Below are positions 1-4,726 of a stretch of DNA of 5,484 nucleotides, piece by piece. The position numbers and the translations under genes are program-made. Numbering within the stretch: position 1 is the stretch's first letter; every line of letters starts with the position of its first letter. The stretch lies in contig JADFTG010000105.1 in the NCBI GenBank assembly GCA_022560365.1, positions 1 to 5,484 of the forward strand, given 5' to 3'. The stretch comes from Chloroflexota bacterium. GTDB lineage: Bacteria > Chloroflexota > Dehalococcoidia > SM23-28-2 > RBG-16-64-32. The notes beneath the pieces were generated by a model. That model worked only from the letters and a program-made list of their open reading frames with translations, was not told the DNA's origin and made no database searches.

Positions 1-699
1 GATCAGCTCCTGGAGCAGCCGCGCGGCCTTCGCGCCCTGCCCGTCGACGACGGCATCGGCCAGAAAGTAGCCCTTCTGGTCGTTCGCGCGGCTCACCAGT
101 TCTCGAACGTCGGCCTCGCGCACGGTCTCGCCGTTGGCGAAGGCGCAGAGCTTGTCGAGCTCCGAGGCGAGCATCCACGTGTCCGGGCCGATCAGTCCGG
201 CGAGGAGCCGCGCGGCCGGCGCATCGATCTTGAGGCCGATCTTCTTGGCGTGCGCGCTCACCCAGCCGGGCAGGTCGCGCTCCGACGGCATCGAAAACTG
301 CTTCACCGCCCCCAGCGGGCCGAGCTTCACGAGGAGCGCGTTCTTCGCCGTCACTGCGCCGTCAATCAGTACGAGCACGGAGCTCGGCGGCAGGTTCGGA
401 ACGTAGTCGACGAGCGGCTCCCAGCGGCCAGCGTCGGGCGGCGGCTCATCATCGTCGTCGTCGTCGCGGCGGCCGCGCCGGGCCGCCTGTGAGAGTAGCC
501 CCTCGATGAGGATGAGACGGTGCTCACCGAGGAACGGCACGGTGTCGCAGGCGGCGATCACTTCTTGCGGCGATGAGCGCGCGGCGTCGAGGTACGTCGT
601 GTTGGTGGCTAGCGAGCCGTCGCTGTCGAGACTTTCCTTCAGCCGCTCAAGCGCGTCCCTGCGGGCGAGAAGCTCCGAGCCGTAGAAGATGTAGAGCAC
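1..699 (-). CDS. holA: DNA polymerase III subunit delta, 3' end beyond window
   Basis: Clamp-loader delta subunit, which opens the sliding clamp during loading onto DNA; it acts in the cytoplasm with the tau/gamma and delta-prime subunits. The 233 visible residues show family landmarks: N-terminal VLYIFYGSELLARRDAL (1-17), PFLGEHRLILIEG (55-67), a GPDTWMLASELDKLCAFA helix (171-188) and DAVVDGQGAKAARLLQEL (215-232) opening the C-terminal collar. Typical delta subunits are about 330-345 residues, so roughly 100 are missing off the left edge. The start is the GTG at 699-697: an in-frame TAA lies 12 bases upstream (711-709) and the protein begins with the usual LYxFYG. There is no Shine-Dalgarno sequence, so translation may be coupled to recQ, which ends 32 bases upstream. 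Oddity: an acidic run of six Asp (residues 79-84) after an Arg-rich stretch, encoded by GAC/GAT repeats. The identification is from remembered family patterns, but several independent motifs agree. Confidence 0.9.
   Translation of the reverse strand, partial: MLYIFYGSELLARRDALERLKESLDSDGSLATNTTYLDAARSSPQEVIAACDTVPFLGEHRLILIEGLLSQAARRGRRDDDDDDEPPPDAGRWEPLVDYVPNLPPSSVLVLIDGAVTAKNALLVKLGPLGAVKQFSMPSERDLPGWVSAHAKKIGLKIDAPAARLLAGLIGPDTWMLASELDKLCAFANGETVREADVRELVSRANDQKGYFLADAVVDGQGAKAARLLQELI
448..465 (-). repeat. GAC/GAT trinucleotide run coding Asp6 in holA
   Basis: Six consecutive Asp codons (four GAC, then two GAT in reading order) form a small in-frame microsatellite. It lies in holA between the Arg-rich RRGRR and a Pro-rich PPPDAG, in what looks like a surface loop of the delta N-terminal domain. 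Trinucleotide slippage here would change length without a frameshift. Confidence 0.6.
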
Positions 700-701
700 G
701 C

Positions 702-749
702 GGTCAGGTTAGCACGCGGCGATGTCCACGATCAGGCTGAAGCCTGACC
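702..749. repeat. 7-bp inverted repeat flanking the recQ-holA junction
   Basis: GGTCAGG at 702-708 is matched by CCTGACC at 743-749, with 34 bases between. The right copy overlaps a second, tighter hairpin (732-747), so the two pairings exclude each other. The 702-708 copy lies just upstream of the holA GTG. It could mask or expose the holA start, or be chance in GC-rich DNA. Seen directly; function is inferred. Confidence 0.35.
732..747 (-). other. Hairpin at the recQ stop codon
   Basis: TCAGGCT (732-738) and AGCCTGA (741-747) form a perfect 7-bp palindrome with a 2-base centre (in practice 6 bp with a 4-base loop). The recQ stop TGA (734-732) lies in the outer end of the stem. No T-tract follows in the recQ direction, so it is not a canonical intrinsic terminator. 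It may be a processing or pausing structure between recQ and holA. Confidence 0.4.
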
Positions 750-2975
750 TTCTGTGGGAACGCCTGCGGCGGCAGGCGCCCGAAGCGTCCGGTAGATGCG
801 CAGGATGCCGAACTCGTAGCGGCCTTCCAGCAGCTCGTGGACGCCGGTCAGGTTCGTCCAGCCGAGCTTCTCGAAGGCGGCGGCGACCGCCGGCTCGTCG
901 TCCGCGGCGACCAGGCGGCGAAGGTCCACGTCCTCACCCAGCTCAGCCGCGCGGCCGAGGTGGCCCATGACGGTGCTCGCCTTCAGGTCGCGCTCGCGGG
1001 CGATCTCCTGCGGCGATTGTCCATCGCGGAAACGGCGGAGGGTCTCCCACTCCGAGCCACCTAGCGCCTTCTTGGGAGCGGCAACGGGCGCGCCGGAGAA
1101 CTGCCGCCGCTCGTTCCCGGCCAGGTGCTCCGTGATCTCGGCCATGAAGAGCGCTCCGTATTCAGCGAGCTTCGCCGGGCCGACGCCGCTGACGCGGGTG
1201 AAGGCGTCGGGCGTCTCGGGGTACTCTCGGGCCATCTGGCGCAGTGCCGCGTCGCTGAAAACGACGAATGCCGGTACGGTTCGTTCGTCCGCGAGGTGCT
1301 TGCGAAGCGCCTTGAGGCGGTCGAACAGTGGCACGTCGCACTGGCCGTCGTCCGGCTGCGGCCGCTCCTGCAGCGGCGCGAGCATCGCCGTGCCCTCGCC
1401 GACGATGAGCTGCCGCCCGGCAGGAGTCACGTGGAGCACGGGACGCTGATCGCGCGTGCGCTCCAGGTAGCCCTCGGCGATCAGGCGCCGGGCGATCTCC
1501 GTCCACTCCTTGCGGCTGCGAGAGCGGCCGCCGCCGTAGGCCGTGAGGCGGTCGTGGCCCCAGCGCAGCACCTTCTCCGACTCGCTGTGCGTGAGGACGT
1601 CGGCGATGTGGCCAGCGCCGACGCTGAACCCGCTGGCGCGCTGCACCTGCAAGAGGCAGGCGAGGAAGCGGCGCGCCTCCAGCGTAAAGTCCTCCTTCGG
1701 GGCCGCCTCGGTCGTGCAGTTGTCACAGAGGCCGCAGTTGTCGCCCGGGAACTCCTCTCCGAAGTAGGCGAGGAGCTCCTTGCGGCGACAGGATTCGGAC
1801 TCCGCGAAGGCGACGAGACGTTCGAGCTGCTCCCGTGCGATCTCTCGCCCACGGGCGTCGGTCTTCTCGTCGATGAAGCGCTCCTGGCGAGTCTGGTCGC
1901 CGCGACCGAAGAGCAGGAGGCAGTCAGCCGGGGCGCCGTCGCGACCGGCGCGGCCCGTCTCCTGGTAATAGCTCTCGATGTTCTTGGGCAGGTCGTGGTG
2001 GACGACGAAGCGGATGTTCGGCTTGTCGACGCCCATGCCAAAGGCGATCGTGGCGCAGATGACACGCACGTCATCGCGCAGGAAGCGCTCCTGGTGGTCC
2101 GCCCGCACCTCGGACTCGAGGCCCGCGTGGTACGGCAGAGCCGATACACCGTCGGCGCTCAGGCGCGAGGCCAGCGTCTCGGTGGAGCGGCGCGTACTGC
2201 AGTAGACGATTCCGGCCTCGCCGTCGCGCTCGCGGAGGAACGCCAGAAGGCGAGCGTAAGGCTCGTGCTTCGGTTCGATGTAGTACTTCAGGTTCGGGCG
2301 GTTGAAGCTGGCGACGTAGACGCCCGGGTCGCGCAGGCCGAGCTGGGCGATGATATCGGCGCGCACTCGATCCGTCGCCGTCGCCGTCAGCGCCATGAGC
2401 GTCGTCCCGGGAAAGCGCAGGCGCAGCTCCCGGAGCTCACGATAGTCGGGGCGGAAGTCGTGGCCCCACTCGCTGATGCAGTGCGCCTCGTCGATCGCGA
2501 ACATGGTGACGTTCCAGCGTTCGAGGCGCCCGAGGAAGCCCGGCTGCATCAGCCGCTCGGGAGCGACGTAGAGCAGGCGGAAGTCGCCGCGGTCGAGGCC
2601 GCCGATCACCTCCTGCAAGCGGGCCGGCGCAAGCGTCGAGTTGATGAGCGCGGCAGGAATCCCGCGCCCGCGCAGGAAGTCGACCTGGTCCTTCATCAGC
2701 GCGATCAGAGGCGAGACGACGACGGTAAGGCCGGGCCGCACGAGCGCCGGCAGCTGGTAGCAGAGCGACTTGCCGCCGCCGGTCGGCATCAGCGCCAGCA
2801 CGTCGCGGCCGGCCAGGCAGTCGCCGATGATCTGCTCCTGGAGCGGCCGGAAGGAGCCGAACCCGAAGTAGCGCTTGAGCGCCGCGTTCAGGTCCGGCGC
2901 CTCGCCGACGGGCGCGGCGTCGCGGGCCGCGCCCTCTGGGGGTGCTTCGGCAGAGTCCGTGACGTCGTACCGCAC
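732..2975 (-). CDS. recQ: ATP-dependent DNA helicase RecQ
   Basis: 3'-5' superfamily 2 DNA helicase for recombination repair and stalled forks. Residues from the chosen start: Q-motif region RPLQEQ (43-48), Walker A MPTGGGKS (63-70), DEAH box (162-165) followed by CISEWGHDFRPDY, which carries the RecQ aromatic-rich loop, TATAT (197-201), motif VI QETGRAGRDG (338-347), zinc-site cysteines C396, C414, C417 and C420, RQC winged helix (about 429-537), HRDC (about 547-619) and a C-terminal helix-turn-helix domain of HTH_40 type (about 639-730). At 747 residues it is longer than E. coli RecQ (about 610), mainly through that C-terminal domain. The start is uncertain. The same frame stays open to an ATG at 3239, with another ATG at 3128 and a TTG at 3011, but codons before about 3011 lose the GC-rich third base and run through a palindrome. 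I chose GTG 2975 conservatively; none of the candidates has a convincing ribosome site. The 3239 start would overlap the divergent hydrolase gene. Confidence 0.93.
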   Translation of the reverse strand: MRYDVTDSAEAPPEGAARDAAPVGEAPDLNAALKRYFGFGSFRPLQEQIIGDCLAGRDVLALMPTGGGKSLCYQLPALVRPGLTVVVSPLIALMKDQVDFLRGRGIPAALINSTLAPARLQEVIGGLDRGDFRLLYVAPERLMQPGFLGRLERWNVTMFAIDEAHCISEWGHDFRPDYRELRELRLRFPGTTLMALTATATDRVRADIIAQLGLRDPGVYVASFNRPNLKYYIEPKHEPYARLLAFLRERDGEAGIVYCSTRRSTETLASRLSADGVSALPYHAGLESEVRADHQERFLRDDVRVICATIAFGMGVDKPNIRFVVHHDLPKNIESYYQETGRAGRDGAPADCLLLFGRGDQTRQERFIDEKTDARGREIAREQLERLVAFAESESCRRKELLAYFGEEFPGDNCGLCDNCTTEAAPKEDFTLEARRFLACLLQVQRASGFSVGAGHIADVLTHSESEKVLRWGHDRLTAYGGGRSRSRKEWTEIARRLIAEGYLERTRDQRPVLHVTPAGRQLIVGEGTAMLAPLQERPQPDDGQCDVPLFDRLKALRKHLADERTVPAFVVFSDAALRQMAREYPETPDAFTRVSGVGPAKLAEYGALFMAEITEHLAGNERRQFSGAPVAAPKKALGGSEWETLRRFRDGQSPQEIARERDLKASTVMGHLGRAAELGEDVDLRRLVAADDEPAVAAAFEKLGWTNLTGVHELLEGRYEFGILRIYRTLRAPAAAGVPTEGQASA

Positions 2976-3034
2976 GACCCGCAGGATGGCGCACTCGGGG
3001 ACGCCCCGCAACAGGTAAATGTCATCGGTATGTG

Positions 3035-3066
3035 GATGGAGGGCTGTCAACTGATGGAGGCTGTCA
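3035..3066. repeat. Imperfect direct repeat upstream of recQ
   Basis: GATGGAGGGCTGTCA (3035-3049) recurs as GATGGAGGCTGTCA (3053-3066). The copies differ by one G and start 18 bases apart. They lie just upstream of the likely recQ start, and the complement of the first copy contributes most of a TTGACA box (3050-3045) on the recQ strand. Tandem sites at this spacing could bind a regulator, or this may be a small local duplication. Confidence 0.5.
3045..3050 (-). promoter_or_regulatory. Possible -35 box for recQ
   Basis: A perfect TTGACA reads leftward toward recQ. At 17-18 bases the -10 position reads CGATGA or GATGAC, a poor match to TATAAT, so this is only half a promoter. Its position 34 bases before TTG 3011 and 70 bases before GTG 2975 is compatible with recQ transcription starting between the palindrome and the helicase core. 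Confidence 0.25.
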
Positions 3067-3071
3067 CGGCT

Positions 3072-3155
3072 GGCAACGGATTTGTCGAACGGATAAACGG
3101 ATGCGTTGAAGCAGATGCGGCGCTTCATCCGTTTATCCGTTCGGTATCCGTTGCC
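3072..3155. repeat. 84-bp inverted repeat with six AACGGAT units
   Basis: The outer arms GGCAACGGAT (3072-3081) and ATCCGTTGCC (3146-3155) pair perfectly over 10 bp. The inner arms GAACGGATAAACGGATG (3087-3103) and CATCCGTTTATCCGTTC (3126-3142) pair perfectly over 17 bp. They are separated by internal loops of 5 bases (3082-3086) and 3 bases (3143-3145). A further AAGC/GCTT (3109-3112 with 3122-3125) can extend the stem. AACGGAT occurs three times in each arm in mirror orientation (left arm at 3075, 3088, 3096; right arm at 3127, 3135, 3146). It lies between divergent recQ and the hydrolase, 13 bases before the hydrolase -35 box. It may be an operator array, a palindromic mobile repeat, or a structured leader. 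No T-tract follows either arm, so a terminator is unlikely. Confidence 0.8.
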
Positions 3156-3168
3156 GGATAGGCCCTCG

Positions 3169-3197
3169 TTGACACGCCGCGTTCGGCGCGATACGTT
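3169..3197 (+). promoter_or_regulatory. Sigma-70-type promoter for the hydrolase-EthD operon
   Basis: A perfect -35 box TTGACA (3169-3174), a 17-base spacer, and TACGTT (3192-3197) as -10, which keeps the three most conserved positions (T, A, final T). The expected transcription start is about 3204-3205, only 3-4 bases before the ATG at 3208. This would make a leaderless or nearly leaderless mRNA, which fits the lack of a Shine-Dalgarno sequence. The spacer contains the small palindrome CGCCG-CGTT-CGGCG (3175-3188), a possible repressor site. Confidence 0.5.
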
Positions 3198-3207
3198 GCT
3201 CGACGCT

Positions 3208-3924
3208 ATGGCCGCAATCGAGGAGATCTTCCCGCACATCTACGCCGTTCCGCTGGGCTACGTGAACGCCTTCATGCTGGCGGAAGAGAACGGCCTGACG
3301 CTGATCGACGCCGGCCTGCGCGGCAGCGAGCGCAGGCTCTGGAAGGCGATCGCCAGGATCAAGCGCAAGCCGTCCGACATCCGCCACGTCCTCGTGACGC
3401 ACCATCACGCGGACCACGTCGGCAGCCTGGCGGCGGTCAAGAAGGCTAGCGGCGCTGAGGCCTACGTTCATCCGCTCGACGCCCCGGTCGTCGCCGGTGA
3501 GAAGCCGCGACCGGCAGCCAACCGCGCCAGCATCACCGGGCGCCTGTTGGGCCGGATGATCCTGCGCCTGCCAGCGAACAAGCCTGAGCCGGTGCCGGCC
3601 GACCACGAGATCAACGACGGCGACGAGCTGCCGATAGGCGGCGGCGTGCGCGTGATCCACACTCCGGGGCACACGGCCGGGCACGTCTCGTTCTTCGTCG
3701 AACGACACGGCGGCGTCCTCTTCGCGGGCGACGCAGCCGCGAACATGCTCGGGCGTTTCGGCAAGCCGCTCCTGATGTTCACGGAGGATATGGGCAAGGT
3801 GAAGGAGAGCATGAGGAAGCTGGCGGAGCTGGAGTTCGACACCGCTTGCTTCGGCCATGGCAAGGTTCTCAGGGGCAAAGCGAACGTTGCGTTCAGACGC
3901 TACGTCGAAAAGATGGCAGAATAG
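3208..3924 (+). CDS. MBL-fold metallohydrolase
   Basis: Metallo-beta-lactamase-superfamily hydrolase of 238 residues, probably cytoplasmic (no signal peptide or membrane segment). The dinuclear metal site is complete: HHHADH (H65, H67, D69, H70), H155 in HTPGHTAGH (151-159), bridging D175 in FAGDA and H217 in FGHG. The N-terminus (FPHIYAVPLGYVNAFML, then LIDAG) is typical of the glyoxalase II-like/hydrolase branch, so hydrolysis of a thioester, lactone or similar ester is plausible, but the substrate cannot be named. The start is ATG 3208 because family similarity begins there and it fits the promoter just upstream. The frame is open back to an ATG at 3106, but that would translate half the palindrome and the promoter. 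It is followed after 19 bases by the EthD-like gene, with which it is probably cotranscribed. The class is sure, the substrate unknown. Confidence 0.9.
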   Translation: MAAIEEIFPHIYAVPLGYVNAFMLAEENGLTLIDAGLRGSERRLWKAIARIKRKPSDIRHVLVTHHHADHVGSLAAVKKASGAEAYVHPLDAPVVAGEKPRPAANRASITGRLLGRMILRLPANKPEPVPADHEINDGDELPIGGGVRVIHTPGHTAGHVSFFVERHGGVLFAGDAAANMLGRFGKPLLMFTEDMGKVKESMRKLAELEFDTACFGHGKVLRGKANVAFRRYVEKMAE

Positions 3925-3930
3925 GCGACA

Positions 3931-3936
3931 AGGAGG
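3931..3936 (+). promoter_or_regulatory. Ribosome binding site deciding the EthD start
   Basis: A perfect AGGAGG lies 7 bases before the GTG at 3944-3946. It fixes that GTG as the start in preference to the in-frame ATG at 3857 inside the hydrolase gene. It is the strongest Shine-Dalgarno sequence seen in the window. Confidence 0.85.
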
Positions 3937-3943
3937 TGCCCGA

Positions 3944-4252
3944 GTGATTCGTGTTTCAATACTCTACCCGGCCGGCGGGAAGTTCGACCAGGACTACTAC
4001 ATCAACACCCACATGAAGATGGTCGCGGACCGCGTCGGCGATGCGCTCATCCGCTTCGAGGTGGACAAGGGGTTGTCCGGCGCCGCGCCCGGCTCGCCCG
4101 CGCCGTACATGGCGGTCGGTCACCTGTACTTCAACTCAGTTGAGGAGTTCGCGCAGGCGTTCGGGCAGCACGCGGGCGAGATCATGGCCGACGTTCCGAA
4201 CTTCACGGACGCCCAGGGGCAGATCCAAATCAGCGAGATCGTCGCCGGCTAG
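3944..4252 (+). CDS. EthD family protein (dimeric alpha-beta barrel)
   Basis: Small protein of 102 residues matching the remembered EthD pattern: an opening beta strand IRVSILYPAGG, then FDQDYYINTHMKMV (14-27) with the conserved His (H23), GLSGAAPGSPAPYMAVGHLYF (43-63), EEFAQAF (67-73), and the closing EIMADVPNFTDAQGQIQISEI. EthD-like proteins are ferredoxin-fold dimers. The founding member is needed with a cytochrome P450 system for ethyl tert-butyl ether degradation, but most relatives have no known reaction, and no P450 is visible here. It starts at GTG 3944 behind a strong AGGAGG; the longer in-frame ATG at 3857 overlaps the hydrolase and adds a basic, unrelated N-terminus. It is probably the second gene of an operon with the hydrolase. 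Its stop codon lies in the loop of a hairpin. Family assignment is good; function is unknown. Confidence 0.88.
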   Translation: MIRVSILYPAGGKFDQDYYINTHMKMVADRVGDALIRFEVDKGLSGAAPGSPAPYMAVGHLYFNSVEEFAQAFGQHAGEIMADVPNFTDAQGQIQISEIVAG

Positions 4253-4261
4253 CCCGGCGAC
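4241..4261 (+). terminator. Hairpin over the EthD stop codon, possible terminator
   Basis: GTCGCCGG (4241-4248) pairs perfectly with CCGGCGAC (4254-4261) around a 5-base loop that contains the TAG stop (4250-4252). It sits where the EthD operon and the leftward 108-residue gene converge (19 bases between stops). The stem is GC-rich but no T-tract follows on either strand, so it is not a textbook intrinsic terminator. It could still stop or stabilise transcripts from both sides. Confidence 0.45.
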
Positions 4262-4271
4262 CAGCGCTCGC

Positions 4272-4598
4272 TCAGAGGCCAGCCTTCAAGAGCCTGTCGA
4301 CAGTAAACTCGAAGTAGGTCACCGCCTCCGAGAAGACGAACTTATCGCGGTCCCAGACGATCTCCGGCTGGCCGTCGTGGTTGACGACGAGGTGTGCGCC
4401 GAGACGCGGGAAGAACACCACGTTCATGAACTGCTGCTGGCCCTGCAGCATCTCCGGCTTACGCTGCAGGAGCTCGACGTAGGCCGCCGACGATATCTCG
4501 ACGACCCTCTTGTAGTCGCCCGCCTTCAGCGCCGCCTGCGCGTCCGCGAGCGATCCGCGCAACGCCTCGTCCTGGATGCGGTCGACTTTACCGGGCAT
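4272..4598 (-). CDS. Hypothetical protein, 108 residues
   Basis: I do not recognise this family. The N-terminal half looks helical: a charged first segment, then LADAQAALKAGDYKRVVEISSAAYVELLQR (17-46), which resembles one TPR-like helix pair (KAGDY, then a second amphipathic helix). The C-terminal half looks beta-rich and hydrophobic (FMNVVFFPRLGAHLVVN, 57-73; PEIVWDRDKFVFSEAVTYFEF, 78-98). There is no signal peptide, clear membrane segment, Cys motif or known catalytic motif. The ATG at 4598 is preceded by GGAG (4610-4607) at 8-base spacing, and codon use is GC-rich like its neighbours, so it is very likely a real gene. It lies downstream of the monooxygenase on the same strand, separated by a palindromic repeat, and may share its transcript. 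A role as an accessory protein to that enzyme is a guess from position only. Confidence 0.75.
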   Translation of the reverse strand: MPGKVDRIQDEALRGSLADAQAALKAGDYKRVVEISSAAYVELLQRKPEMLQGQQQFMNVVFFPRLGAHLVVNHDGQPEIVWDRDKFVFSEAVTYFEFTVDRLLKAGL

Positions 4599-4606
4599 CG
4601 TTCAGG

Positions 4607-4610
4607 CTCC
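4607..4610 (-). promoter_or_regulatory. Ribosome binding site of the 108-residue gene
   Basis: GGAG on the minus strand lies 8 bases before the ATG at 4598. Two of its bases (4609-4610) belong to the outer arm of the adjacent palindromic repeat, so folding of the repeat's CCGCTC/GAGCGG stem could affect access to this site. Confidence 0.55.
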
Positions 4611-4691
4611 GCTCATGGTGAGGCTCTCGAACCATCTGTGCTTCGCAGCGTGGTTGCTCCGCGTGTCCTTCGAGAGCCTCAGGACGAGCGG
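4609..4691. repeat. 83-bp REP/BIME-like palindromic element
   Basis: Symmetric inverted repeat: CCGCTC (4609-4614) pairs with GAGCGG (4686-4691), and TGAGGCTCTCGAA (4619-4631) pairs perfectly with TTCGAGAGCCTCA (4669-4681). A 4-by-4 mismatch lies between the two blocks (4615-4618 and 4682-4685). Each arm also folds by itself: ATGGT/ACCAT (4615-4619, 4631-4635) on the left and GTCCT/AGGAC (4665-4669, 4681-4685) on the right, both around the same 11-base core in opposite orientation. This two-unit head-to-head design is that of REP/BIME elements. From memory, similar repeats (CCTTCGA...CTCAGGA...GAGCGG) are frequent in environmental genomes and read as LSKD in one frame, as this one does. It fills most of the 128-base gap between the monooxygenase and the 108-residue gene. 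Confidence 0.75.
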
Positions 4692-4726
4692 GCTCGTGCT
4701 GTCTTTCCGATATGTGCGCATGCCGT

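Noticed and set aside
2996..3008. CGGGG-ACG-CCCCG small hairpin near the recQ start.
   Set aside because: Five GC pairs with a 3-base loop are common by chance at this base composition, and nothing ties it to a function.
3072..3155. The AACGGAT palindrome as a CRISPR repeat or an intrinsic terminator.
   Set aside because: There are no regularly spaced repeats with unique spacers, and no T-tract follows either arm; it lies between two gene starts, not at gene ends.
1125..3161. A 678-codon open frame on the plus strand opposite recQ.
   Set aside because: It is fully antisense to a RecQ with intact motifs, its translation is low-complexity Ala/Arg/Val/Leu-rich with no family pattern, and long shadow frames are expected opposite GC-rich genes.
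3106..3207. An upstream ATG (3106) for the hydrolase adding 34 residues.
   Set aside because: The extension translates half of the palindrome and the promoter, is basic and unlike the family, and ATG 3208 fits both homology and promoter position.
3133..3858. A 241-codon minus-strand frame opposite the hydrolase.
   Set aside because: The opposite strand encodes a complete metal-binding set for an MBL hydrolase; this frame has no recognisable domain.
3857..3943. An upstream ATG (3857) for the EthD protein adding 29 residues.
   Set aside because: It overlaps the hydrolase coding end, whereas GTG 3944 has a perfect AGGAGG at proper spacing and the family's N-terminus.
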